A stretch of 64,000 nt of DNA from assembly GCF_014699005.1 (NCBI RefSeq), contig NZ_JACWZY010000004.1, forward strand, positions 248,001 to 312,000, given 5' to 3'. This document shows, piece by piece, positions 56,901 to 64,000 of the stretch; positions within the stretch are counted from its first letter, which is position 1; every line of letters starts with the position of its first letter. This stretch comes from Spirosoma profusum. GTDB taxonomy: Bacteria > Bacteroidota > Bacteroidia > Cytophagales > Spirosomataceae. The position numbers and the translations under genes were made by a program. The notes under the pieces were generated by a model that saw nothing but the letters and a program-made list of their open reading frames with translations, ran no database searches and was not told the origin of the DNA.

Positions 56901-59900
56901 GAATTGATCAGGCTCACCGACGAAGCATACGTACTGACACCCGTAACTTCACTGTTGCGGATGGATGAATTCGTAATCATGGCCGTAACTGAGTTGCCTA
57001 TACCGATGGCGGCACCGTAAGTATCCCGGTCGCCCCACTGGTCCATTGCTACGTAGCTCAGTTGTGAATTAGCGCTGCCGCTGGCAAAATAAAGCTGTCC
57101 CCCATGCGACGAACCATTGACGGCCGGATTGGCAAAGCCCCGGAAACGTATTGAATCGGCCGATGTTCCCTGAGCCAGTAACGTACCATTCACCATAATA
57201 CGATCACCATAATTAGCTGATCGGAACTCAACGCCCGGCTGAATAGTGGTGCTGGTGCCGGCAGTGATGATTAACGTACCAGGTTGCATCTGGTAGAATG
57301 AACCCGGGCCGGGCTTAGGAATCACGCAGGATACGTTCGTATTTTCAGCCCGCAGACCAATGGCTACGTTGGTCAGGCTACTGATGCCACCCACTCCCGA
57401 TGGTGGAGCGCTGATATCGATTGGGTTATTTGCAAAACGAGTTTGCGTAATGGTGGGGTTGACGCCAGCCGTGGCGATATTTATACCATTATTCTCACTA
57501 TTGCGAATGGTAGTATGCGTAATCGTCAGTGATGAGGTGCGAACCTGAATAGCATTGCTGTAAGCCTGAGTGTCCCCCATCTGATCGATGCTTACGTAGT
57601 CCAATATGGAGTTCGTACTTGAGCCATCAACATAGATTTCACCTCCATGTGTAGACCCACTGACGGTCGTGTTTGAAAATCCCCGAAAACGAATCGAATC
57701 AGCCGCAGTGCCTTGAGCCAGTAATGTACCTGAAACAGTAAGATGGTCAGTGTATGACGTTGAACGTAGTTCCACCCCAGGCTGAATAATGGCCGTGGTG
57801 TTGGCAGTAATGGTAATAGTCGCTCCGGGCTGAAACTGATAGTATGAGCCGGGTCCGGGCTTTGGTACTACCGATGTGTTGATAACATTTTCCGACCGCA
57901 ATCCGATTGCTACGTTGGTCAGGCTGCTGACACCACCGATACTGGACAGATAAGTGAGAATATCCTGACTGTTTCCCGAAAACCGTACTTCACTGATAGT
58001 AGGGTTTGTGCCAGCAGTCATAATGGAAATACCAGTTCCACCGTTTGTATGAATCAATGAATTGATTACACTCATTGAGGACCCATACGCAGTGATAGCC
58101 GTAGACTCGCAGTGACGGATAGACGAGTTGGTGATCATCGCCGTAACGGAGTTACCTATTCCGATTGCTGTGCCATAACTATCCCGGTCGCCCCACTGGT
58201 CCATCGCTACGTAGTCTAACACCGAATTAGCGCTACCACCGGAAAAATAAATCTGACCACTATGCGAGGAACCGCTCACAGCAGTATTGGAGATGCCCTG
58301 AAAACGAATGGAATCTGACACTGTTCCCTGCGCCATCAACGTACCATACACCATAATCTGGTCAGTATAATTAGCCGACCGGAATTCGACTCCCGGCTGG
58401 ATGGTGGTCGTGGTGCTGGCAGAAATGGTTATCGTACCCGGCTGCATCTGGTAGAATGAACCGGGCCCCGGTTTGGGAATTACACAACTTACACCGGTAC
58501 CTTCCTGCCGTAAGTTGATAGCCACATTGGTCAGGCTGCTGATCCCTCCTACCCCCGACGGTGGAGCGCTGATCGATATGAAATTATTCGTAAACCGACT
58601 CGCCGTGATAACTGGACTGATACCGACGGGAACAATGTAAACACCCATATTTTCACTATTGCGAATCATTGAGTGCGCGATGGTCAACGACGATGTGTAC
58701 GCCCGAATCGCATGTGGGTAAGAATCTTTGTCGCCCATCTGATCGACGACTACGTAGTCCAGCACCGAGTTTATACTTGAACCGGTAAAATAAATTTCAC
58801 CACCGTGTGAAGAACCGCTGGCCATGGTACTGGAGTACCCCCGGAAATAAACGGAGTCAGCCGCCGTACCCTGAGCCAGCAGGGTACCACTTATGTCGAG
58901 ACGATCCAGATAGGTCGGAAAGCGCAATTCGGCACCCGCCTGAATCGTAGTGGTCGTGCTGGCCGAAACCGTAACGACACCGCCTTCAAGTTGATAATAA
59001 GACGAAGGACCCGGTTTGGGAATAATACATGAAACGCTGGTGGGCTCTGAGCGTAAATTAATAGCGGTAGCAGTCAGGCTGCTAATACCACCAACGCTTG
59101 ACGGAGACGCACTGATGGCTTTTGCATTGTTAATGAAACGAGTGGTTGTGATAACAGGGCTAATACCTGTTAAGGTTATGTATATACCTACATTTTCACT
59201 ATTCTGAATGGTAGAGTGGACAATAGTTAACGAAGAAGTACGGGTCTGAAGCGCATTTCCATAATACTGAGCATCGCCCAACTGATCGAAACGAACATAG
59301 TCCAGCACCGAGTTCACGCTGCTGGCGTCGAAGTAGACTTCGCCACCGTGCGAGGAACCGCTCACGGCGGTATTGGAGAAGCCCTGAAAACGAATGGAAT
59401 CGGCGCCGGTTCCCTGAGCCAGTAACGTACCACTTACAGTAATACGATCTGAAAAGGATAGAAAACGTACTTCTACCCCAGGTTGAATTGTCGTGGTAGT
59501 ACTGGCTGAAATGGTGACCGTTCCACCTTCAAGCTCATAAAAGGAAGCTGGTCCTGGTTTGGGAATAATGCAGGAGGATGAAGTCGCTTCAGAACGTAAC
59601 CGGATAGCTGCGTTCGTTAAGTTACTAATACCACCAACGCTTGACGGGGACGAGCTGATCGCTTTGGGATTGTTAATAAACCGAGTCGCAGTGATAACAG
59701 GATTGATGCCCGTCGAAGCAATGTATATACCTACGTTTTCACTGTTCTGAATGGTAGAGCGGGAAATAGTTAACGAGGACGAACGGGTTTGAACGGCATT
59801 TCCATAGTACTGCGCATCGCCCAACTGATCGAAACGAACATAGTCCAGCACCGAGTTCACGCTGCTGGCGTCGAAGTAAACTTCACCACCGTGCGAGGAA

Positions 59901-60202
59901 CCGCTCACGGCAGTGCTGGAGAAGCCCTGAAAACGAATGGAATCTGACACCGTTCCCTGAGCCAGTAACGTACCATAGACAGCCAGACGGTCTGAGTATG
60001 TTGTTGACTGCACCTCTACCCCCGCTTGTATTGTGAGTGTTTGCCCATTCGGAACACTAACAGATCCGTTAAGAATATATGGGCTGTTGGCTTTGGTCCA
60101 TATGCCGGATACACTTCCGCTTACATTAACCTGTGCATAACAGCTTGTATATACTAATAAACATACCCAAATAGTCAAGGATAACGCACGTATCGCAGGC
60201 AT
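50915..60202 (-). CDS. Giant secreted protein 2: beta-helix repeats plus CARDB array
   Basis: A 3095-residue extracellular protein with signal peptide 1-24. Residues about 30-1550 are a right-handed parallel beta-helix from seven close repeats and one divergent repeat. A CARDB-like region (1560-1670) and an FN3 domain (1682-1767) follow, then eight CARDB domains (1772-2774; each opens with PDLxV and has an NxGxG..W.D..YLS block). Next come a pre-peptidase-like and an IPT/TIG-like domain (about 2790-2965) and a NVGNVDIPAQTRMLLSLEGAP domain at the C-terminus. It ends without a sorting domain or the shared module, and the next gene starts 17 bp later. It was probably made with the RHS protein. 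A surface or adhesin role is inferred; no catalytic motif was seen. Confidence 0.9.
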   Translation of the reverse strand: MPAIRALSLTIWVCLLVYTSCYAQVNVSGSVSGIWTKANSPYILNGSVSVPNGQTLTIQAGVEVQSTTYSDRLAVYGTLLAQGTVSDSIRFQGFSSTAVSGSSHGGEVYFDASSVNSVLDYVRFDQLGDAQYYGNAVQTRSSSLTISRSTIQNSENVGIYIASTGINPVITATRFINNPKAISSSPSSVGGISNLTNAAIRLRSEATSSSCIIPKPGPASFYELEGGTVTISASTTTTIQPGVEVRFLSFSDRITVSGTLLAQGTGADSIRFQGFSNTAVSGSSHGGEVYFDASSVNSVLDYVRFDQLGDAQYYGNALQTRTSSLTIVHSTIQNSENVGIYITLTGISPVITTTRFINNAKAISASPSSVGGISSLTATAINLRSEPTSVSCIIPKPGPSSYYQLEGGVVTVSASTTTTIQAGAELRFPTYLDRLDISGTLLAQGTAADSVYFRGYSSTMASGSSHGGEIYFTGSSINSVLDYVVVDQMGDKDSYPHAIRAYTSSLTIAHSMIRNSENMGVYIVPVGISPVITASRFTNNFISISAPPSGVGGISSLTNVAINLRQEGTGVSCVIPKPGPGSFYQMQPGTITISASTTTTIQPGVEFRSANYTDQIMVYGTLMAQGTVSDSIRFQGISNTAVSGSSHSGQIYFSGGSANSVLDYVAMDQWGDRDSYGTAIGIGNSVTAMITNSSIRHCESTAITAYGSSMSVINSLIHTNGGTGISIMTAGTNPTISEVRFSGNSQDILTYLSSIGGVSSLTNVAIGLRSENVINTSVVPKPGPGSYYQFQPGATITITANTTAIIQPGVELRSTSYTDHLTVSGTLLAQGTAADSIRFRGFSNTTVSGSTHGGEIYVDGSSTNSILDYVSIDQMGDTQAYSNAIQVRTSSLTITHTTIRNSENNGINIATAGVNPTITQTRFANNPIDISAPPSGVGGISSLTNVAIGLRAENTNVSCVIPKPGPGSFYQMQPGTLIITAGTSTTIQPGVEFRSANYGDRIMVNGTLLAQGTSADSIRFRGFANPAVNGSSHGGQLYFASGSANSQLSYVAMDQWGDRDTYGAAIGIGNSVTAMITNSSIRNSEVTGVSTYASSVSLINSRIHTTGGTGLDLLSAGLNPMISGIRFSGNSQDILTYLSSVGGISSLTNVSIGLRAETVNNSMVVPKPGPGSYYQFQPGTNISIAANTTAIIQSGVELRSAFYADRLLVYGTLIARGTVADTIRFRGFSTTAVSGSSHGGQIYFASGSANSVLDYVSVDQMGDTQTYGAAIETFTSSLTVTRSTIRNSESIGVHITGSGITPTVTATRFFGGTTAIRTYPSSCGGVLNNTNARIALRDENLSINTTLPFPGQNSYYVLEGQLYVQPTYTLTIEAGSLVDFGNSDLYVAGALRAIGTETAPIQFLRLQTPTTSTPGGRVYLHSTSNGSELNYVTFDQMGSTAYALPALHIATPTFSVANISIANSQNIGLQLTNVGGAVIASSNFYSNKTGIYVNGGNPTFNRCNIYANADYGINNVGSAVADTVDARNSYWGTPSGPYHSTLNPTGTGDNVSNKVKFLPFKQQPQNGQISDIGISAILAPLTDCNHTATDSVRVRISNYGNVSQSNFTVSYRLNNSPVVSETVTSAALLPGRSLDYTFTNRIDLSATGTYTLTVLTNLPLDSLHTNDTLRSTFQHLPGIAAPGNLLPIDNSNNVDVALTLSWGAVAGAVGYELYVWKSTDPVPTQPLVANLTQIAYTLSSGQLQYGTSYKWKVAAKRTSCRASSAVLNFTVRQLPDLIVDAINVPTTATSETDMVINWRIKNQGTGNTQSQGWNDLVYLSDQPTLFSGTDNFYVISQPNFSALNAGQSYQTNNVTFRIPQGVQGQYYVIVQTNSSGSLPEVTGTNNTTSSTPISIALAPPPDLQVTDLVVNPLNAFSEDSITVTYTVRNAGTGPTTSANWNDQIILGQDQANPANGQVLYTFNRTQVLLVNGTYTVTRKVKLPERISGTYFIHVITDRFSQVYEYTRDDNNTRTGLAMSIIQRPTPNLTVSSLAVSSTLLANNQSVTLQWTTNNDGAITAQPMWGETVYLSTSATFGAGTTYPINSFQRTDPLASLASSTIQHAVTLPATTAEGNYYLFVRTDSGNSIYENPDEADNVSPASPMIQVQNPDLRPLALSVPATATSEQTITLQWTVKNDGLASIYNASWSDQLYLSTNNTFEPGTDIQLTNVSSNQLLAAGGEYSRQATATLPVGISGNYYVLLVTDNTNGVFEKNETNNLQAAPLAITLAPWADLQVTSIVAPAVDTVGTSLSVRYVAANSGAGAIVNKSWQDYIYLSPTPTINPATLLLLGTTSQNRSLSSGQSYTQTAAFLLPTSLTPGNYYVVVNSDVTNSIFENNAEGNNNRIAASATNITSLPVIDLSTTAGAVLSQTVTAGQSINIQWTVRNNSAYATLVPSWLDAVYLSNNPVLDASDVLLATQPVSGPLAAGATYNRTLTIPIPASAQGTLYILVTADRDNQNNDDQRGNNTLPLTNSSGNSQAIVITVPPPADLVPQSLLGPTQATVSQPINITYTVKNNGTGITPAANWTDHFYLATDTQLTNGIFVGSIAHSGAVAPGSTYTVQDRLFMPPNVSGNYVLVLKSDGNNEVFERNGEDNNTAFANIFINPQQPSDLTVSQVTVPAGEQYAGSPVTIGWTLSNQGANAANGFLREAVYLSKDAQFDASDVLFGTLENSLFLPAQATLTRSLTGLLANVTMGDYYVIVRTDILNNILEQNDDNNLAVSGPKLTVSVRELVLNIPTATELIRDKPLYYKITIPSSLTAETLSVTLKGDSTNNAINRLFLRKDSIPTANRYDFAATIAFKANQEVVVPSLLAGTYYLLALGTDTAKVAQPVTLLARTVPFGISNVDANKGGNTGLVTVKILGAKFEPGMTVSLVGSATHVATSVYYVDPSKLFATFNLAGAPTDTYTVKLQKAGGATTQLPNGFSVVTGTPGGAEGAAQLFVCTIQNIGFDENVQLDLIHPASVRRNQKVKLTVAYANVGNVDIPAQTRMLLSLEGAPISFTPDFTAKLQELMLEFKETDGPPGILRAGTSGYIDFYTHAIAPIALLISQ
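56160..60060 (-). repeat. Seven beta-helix repeat units, 543 and 615 bp long
   Basis: The HGG/HSG landmark codons occur at 59891, 59348, 58805, 58262, 57647, 57104 and 56489. Spacings are exactly 543, 543, 543, 615, 543, 615. Long units (4 and 6) hold an extra 72 bp, 24 codons, which is about one beta-helix turn. Long units share a WGDRDxYGxAIGIGN segment not found in short ones, so a short-long pair was itself duplicated. An eighth divergent unit follows. Confidence 0.9.
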
Positions 60203-60921
60203 TTCTATACAAATTAGATGTGGATATATAAGTACTGATATTTAACTGCTGAAATTTACTCGGAATCACATTTACATATTTACCAATCTAGAAAAATATT
60301 ATCTTAAATTTATTAAACGTTACTTTACTAAGTTTCTGTAAACAATTATCTGTCAAGAAACAACGGAAAGCAATCACCTAGTTACTTATATTTCATCTTG
60401 TTTAATTATATTTAGTGACGTTTCCTACAAAACTGGGCAACTTAAGTGCAAACGATTCAGGATTTCGGTTATAGCTCAATTCCATCCTGATACAGCTTTA
60501 AGTCACGTTGAAGCAAAGAAGAATTATCTTATTAGGTACGCTATCGTAACCCTTTTCATTCAGTATTCTTACCGTGCAAGGTTCTACCGCTAATGTATAT
60601 ACGTTCTCCGAATAAACTCATTACTATCTGGAATCATTACATTAGTACGGTTTCTTCCCTTTTATACGTGTTCATCTGACTCCCTAATTCCAGTGCGACT
60701 GTATTCTGTTCCGATCAATTGGCTGCGTGAGGGTTTGAGGAAAATTGTTTGACTAAGGAACAGATAGTCAACCATGTCCGCTAATGAACGCAGGTTGTAC
60801 GATTCCGGACATACTCTCTCCCCTATCACCCTTAAGACGCTCTGTTTAAGCCTATTTAAGGTATTGGCATTTTATTTGTTTAGCAAATAACAATCAAATC
60901 GAATCAACGTAGCAACTATTC
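60203..60921. other. 719-bp AT-rich intergenic region
   Basis: It separates the giant operon from the PadR gene. It is much more AT-rich than the flanks and has no open frame that looks coding. Apart from the dyad near its right end I see no repeat, RNA gene or terminator. It may hold promoters for both divergent units. Confidence 0.6.
60872..60890. promoter_or_regulatory. Candidate PadR operator
   Basis: TTATTTG (60872-60878), a 5-bp spacer and CAAATAA (60884-60890) form a perfect 7-bp dyad whose right edge is 31 bp before the PadR ATG. PadR regulators often bind dyads over their own promoters. The half-site differs from the commonly reported ATGT-ACAT type. Confidence 0.45.
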
Positions 60922-61248
60922 ATGGGCAGGGCTTATTTAGGAGAATTCGAGGAGTTGGTCTTATTGACAGTGGCCGTCCTGTCAGGTGCTGCTTACGGGG
61001 TAACTATAGCGGCTGAACTCAAGCAACGTACCAGCCGAACCATCAGTCTAAGTGGGGTACATATTGCCCTGTACCGGCTGGAAGAAAAAGGGTTTGTTCG
61101 CTCCGAATTAGGAGGAGCAACAACAGCTCGAGGGGGTCGGCGGAAACGACTATTCACCATTACTGCAGCCGGTAAGTCTACTCTAGCTGAGATGCGCCAG
61201 CTTCGCAACGAGCTATGGAATGCAATTCCAAATCTTTCTCTGTCGTAA
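60922..61248 (+). CDS. PadR family transcriptional regulator
   Basis: A 108-residue winged-helix protein. The PadR domain fills nearly all of it: LGEFEELVLLTVAVLSGAAYGVTIAAELKQ, a recognition segment with VHIALYRLEEKGFVRSELG, and a wing with RGGRRKRLFTITAAGKSTL. It is a short (type 2) PadR lacking the long C-terminal dimerisation helices. The stop is 3 bp before the permease start, so it is in an operon with it and probably regulates it. Confidence 0.94.
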   Translation: MGRAYLGEFEELVLLTVAVLSGAAYGVTIAAELKQRTSRTISLSGVHIALYRLEEKGFVRSELGGATTARGGRRKRLFTITAAGKSTLAEMRQLRNELWNAIPNLSLS

Positions 61249-61251
61249 GTC

Positions 61252-63921
61252 ATGGCAAATCGGCAACTCAGGGCAACTCCGCCTACTTGGGCTGGTCGGC
61301 TGTTGAAGTGGTTCTGTCCACCTCACATGCTCGAAGAACTATTGGGCGATCTGCATGAGCAGTTTGACCAGCACGTAGCGGAATTCGGTGAAGCTAAAGC
61401 CCGGCAATTGTACTTCTGGGAAGTTATTCGATTCTGTCGGCCATATTTTATCCAACGCCGAATAACTACTGATTATCAGACACGTAACGAATACCCCCAA
61501 CCTACAATGATCAGTCTTGTCATGATTCAGAACTATCTCAAAATCGCCTGGCGCAACCTCACTCGCCATAAAACCTTTGCCTCGATCAACATCCTGGGGC
61601 TTGTATTAGGAATGGCTAGTAGCTTACTGATTCTGTTGTGGGTGCAGCACGAACGTAGCATCGATCATTTTCATGCCAATGGGTCACGGCTGTATCAGAT
61701 ACTGGAGAATCAGCAGACAACCGGAAACGACCTGAGTACTACGCCCACAACGCCCCATTTATTGGCTCCGGCCCTGGTGGCCGAATTGCCCGAAGTGGAA
61801 CGTAGCGTACATATGACACCGGGAAATATGCTCCTGCTAGCCGTAGGCACGAATTCGTACCGTGAGCGGGGTTGTTATGCCAGTCCGGATCTGTTTCAGA
61901 TTTTTTCGTTTCCGATGGTACAGGGTAATCCTAAAACAGCACTGGTTGGCCCATCCTCACTTGTCATTTCTGAAGCGGTAGCCCGTAAACTCTTCGGTCG
62001 AACCGATGTGGTTGGGCGCTCGGTTCGGATCGGAAACAAAGACGACCGGCAGGTAACGGGTGTCTTTCAAGACATCCCTACGAACTCGTCGCTGAAGTTC
62101 GACTTCGTTTTGCCCTCAAAACCCTACATCAAACAAAATCCCCAGGCACCCCGGTGGTCCAGGAACGGCTGGCGGACATTTGCGCTACTACGTCCAAACG
62201 TCGATATAGCGGCCCTCAACGCAAAAATGCTCGATTTTATCCATCGTCACGATTCGACTCTGACGATGGTTACTACGTTTATGTTTCGGTTCGAGGATAC
62301 GTATCTGCATTCAAAATTCACGAAAGGTCAGCCAGATGGTGGACGTATCGAATACGTTCGGCTGTTTACGATTGTAGCTGTTTTCCTGCTGCTGATTGCC
62401 TGCATTAACTTTATGAACCTGGCTACGGCTCGTTCAGCGAAGCGTGCCAAAGAAGTAGGTATTCGTAAAGTCGTCGGTGCCGAGCGGGCTTATCTAATTG
62501 GGCAGTTTACGGGCGAGGCAGTGCTGCTGACCATCGTATCCGCCATGATTGCGCTAGTGCTGGTTCAGTGCCTGATTCCCTTGTTTAACCAGTTAACCGA
62601 AAAACAAATGGCTATTCCCTACGACAATCCCATTTTCTGGGCAGGACTGTTGGGATTGGCGCTCATAACCGGTCTGCTGGCGGGCATCTATCCCGCATTT
62701 TTTCTATCGTCGCTTCAACCGGTAAAAGTGCTCAAAGGCAATAGTCCGACCGCTTTATTACGCTTTAAAGCCGGAGCTGTACTGCTGCGACAAGGCTTAG
62801 TCGTGTTTCAGTTTGCGCTGTCGTTACTGTTAATTATTGGTACGTTAATCGTTAGTCGGCAGATGCATTTCATCCGCACCAAAAACCTTGGTATTGACCG
62901 CGAGAATGTCATTTACATGCGGGTAGATGGCGAACTGACCAGGCATTTTGAACCGTTTCGTCAGGCTTTACTACAGGCTCCCGGCATTCGGTCGGTGTCA
63001 TCGTCGGCTGAAGACCCCTTATATACAAACAATTCCACAACGGGTGTTTCCTGGAAAGGCAAGCCTCAGACCGACAATACGATGTTTTTTGAATTGCCCG
63101 TCAGCTATGATTTTGTGAAGACCATGAACATCCAGTTAGTTGCCGGACGGGAGTTTTCAAAGGCGTTTCCAGCCGACAGCACGAACTATATCATCAACGA
63201 AGAAGCTGCCCGGCGTATGGGCATGAATAACCGGAACCGCACCGGCGGACCGGCCGGATCGCCCGTTGGGCAGACAATGTCCTTTGAGGACGTACCGGGG
63301 ACGATTGTTGGCGTGGTGAAAAATTTCCATCTGAACTCCCTGCGTGTGGCCATTGAACCACTGGTTATTCATTTCGGCACGACAAATAATACGTTGCTAG
63401 TACGCACTCAGCCTGGCCAGACCGAGCAGGCACTTGCCAGTCTGGAAAAGCTGGCGAAACAGTTTAATCCAGCCTATCCCTTCACCTATACGTTCGCCGA
63501 CGAAAACTTTGAAAAACTGTACAAAAGTGAGACGCTAGTCGGCAAGTTAACCAGCTATTTCGCACTAATTGCAATTGGTATTGCCTGTTTAGGTCTTTTT
63601 GGGCTGGCTATGTTCATGGCGGAGCAGCGAACGAAAGAAATCGGCGTTCGGAAAGTGATGGGGGCCAGTGTTGGAAGTATTATAGCATTGCTTTCGGGCG
63701 ACTTTTTGAAATTAGTCGCTGTGGCTATTGTGATTGCCTCTCCGCTGGCCTGGTGGGCCATGCATGAGTGGCTACAGACGTTCGCTTACCGTATCGACAT
63801 AGCCTGGTGGATGTTTACACTGGCGGGAGGACTGGTGACTGGCGTAGCGCTACTGACCGTTAGCTATCAGAGCATCAAAGCAGCGCTGGTGAATCCCGTG
63901 AAATCACTACGTAGTGAATGA
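61252..63921 (+). CDS. FtsX/MacB-type ABC transporter permease with N-terminal prefix domain
   Basis: An 889-residue inner-membrane protein. The first 75 residues (RLLKWFCPPHMLEELLGDLHEQF) match a permease-prefix domain that occurs with PadR neighbours in Bacteroidota. Two MacB-like periplasmic domains then alternate with two FtsX blocks: TM near 103-125, about 375-470 (FMNLATARSAKRAKEVGIRKVVGAERAYLIGQF) and about 760-880 (AMFMAEQRTKEIGVRKVMGASV). No ATP-binding protein is encoded in the visible window. Such systems export peptides or antibiotics or transmit force across the envelope; the substrate is unknown. The gene ends at 63921, leaving 79 bp to the edge. Confidence 0.93.
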   Translation: MANRQLRATPPTWAGRLLKWFCPPHMLEELLGDLHEQFDQHVAEFGEAKARQLYFWEVIRFCRPYFIQRRITTDYQTRNEYPQPTMISLVMIQNYLKIAWRNLTRHKTFASINILGLVLGMASSLLILLWVQHERSIDHFHANGSRLYQILENQQTTGNDLSTTPTTPHLLAPALVAELPEVERSVHMTPGNMLLLAVGTNSYRERGCYASPDLFQIFSFPMVQGNPKTALVGPSSLVISEAVARKLFGRTDVVGRSVRIGNKDDRQVTGVFQDIPTNSSLKFDFVLPSKPYIKQNPQAPRWSRNGWRTFALLRPNVDIAALNAKMLDFIHRHDSTLTMVTTFMFRFEDTYLHSKFTKGQPDGGRIEYVRLFTIVAVFLLLIACINFMNLATARSAKRAKEVGIRKVVGAERAYLIGQFTGEAVLLTIVSAMIALVLVQCLIPLFNQLTEKQMAIPYDNPIFWAGLLGLALITGLLAGIYPAFFLSSLQPVKVLKGNSPTALLRFKAGAVLLRQGLVVFQFALSLLLIIGTLIVSRQMHFIRTKNLGIDRENVIYMRVDGELTRHFEPFRQALLQAPGIRSVSSSAEDPLYTNNSTTGVSWKGKPQTDNTMFFELPVSYDFVKTMNIQLVAGREFSKAFPADSTNYIINEEAARRMGMNNRNRTGGPAGSPVGQTMSFEDVPGTIVGVVKNFHLNSLRVAIEPLVIHFGTTNNTLLVRTQPGQTEQALASLEKLAKQFNPAYPFTYTFADENFEKLYKSETLVGKLTSYFALIAIGIACLGLFGLAMFMAEQRTKEIGVRKVMGASVGSIIALLSGDFLKLVAVAIVIASPLAWWAMHEWLQTFAYRIDIAWWMFTLAGGLVTGVALLTVSYQSIKAALVNPVKSLRSE

Positions 63922-64000
63922 AATTGTGGATTTACAAAGACTGGTTAACTCTTCAAATTAAAGTAGATAAAAGATACTATATGTCATTCCCAGGTTAAAA

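Noticed and set aside
45355-59750. Plus-strand open frames opposite the RHS and beta-helix genes, some repeated almost identically
   Set aside because: Their repetition mirrors the 216-bp and 543-bp repeats of the minus-strand genes; they have no independent starts or domain content.
56160-60060. Regularly spaced repeats that could suggest a CRISPR array
   Set aside because: The period is 543-615 bp, the repeats are coding and in frame, and there are no short direct repeats with unique spacers.
60203-60921. tRNA or small RNA gene in the AT-rich gap
   Set aside because: No cloverleaf, no CCA-type end and no strong terminator could be found by eye.

Overview
The window looks like chromosomal DNA of a member of the Bacteroidota, most likely a Spirosoma-like cytophagal bacterium. 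The evidence is a FecI-type sigma factor, FecR anti-sigma and SusC/SusD set, several outer-membrane beta-barrels, HxlR, AraC and PadR regulators, YitT, EpsC-type serine acetyltransferase, almost no Shine-Dalgarno sequences, and giant secreted mosaic proteins. Genus placement is inference. The tetranucleotide ACGT is strikingly frequent throughout. No rRNA, tRNA, CRISPR array, transposase or phage structural gene was recognised.

Region 1 (1-24 kb) is a run of small transcription units. It holds a truncated NarL-type response regulator, a lipoprotein metallo-beta-lactamase-fold hydrolase, an isochorismatase-like hydrolase, an O6-alkylguanine-DNA alkyltransferase and a lipoprotein sugar dehydrogenase. 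A cysE-cysK pair for cysteine synthesis has a very stable hairpin between the two genes. It is followed by a YitT membrane protein, a divergent HxlR regulator / DsbA-like oxidoreductase pair sharing a dyad operator, a TonB-type outer-membrane receptor, a TetR-NmrA pair, a methyltransferase, an EamA exporter, a small beta-barrel, a TPR protein, an isolated toprim/DUF6371 primase-like gene, and an AraC, SGNH esterase and DUF1593 group.

Region 2 (24-35 kb) is one minus-strand gene for a 3638-residue secreted mosaic of FG-GAP, beta-helix and Ig-like modules. Region 3 (35.8-45.1 kb) is a complete cell-surface-signalling nutrient locus: ECF sigma, FecR, SusC with an STN domain, SusD, a glycerophosphodiesterase-like enzyme and a sulfatase. 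The sigma/FecR pair is expected to sense substrate through the SusC STN domain, SusCD to import it, and the two hydrolases to strip phosphodiester and sulfate groups.

Region 4 (45.2-60.2 kb) is a two-gene minus-strand operon for a 3095-residue beta-helix/CARDB protein and a 1894-residue RHS protein. Giant 1 (region 2) and the RHS protein share a 216-bp Ig-like repeat and a roughly 65-residue C-terminal module. This module may be their surface-attachment or export signal, since none of the three giants ends in a recognisable type IX sorting domain. Region 5 (60.9-64 kb) is a PadR regulator followed 3 bp later by an FtsX/MacB-type permease.
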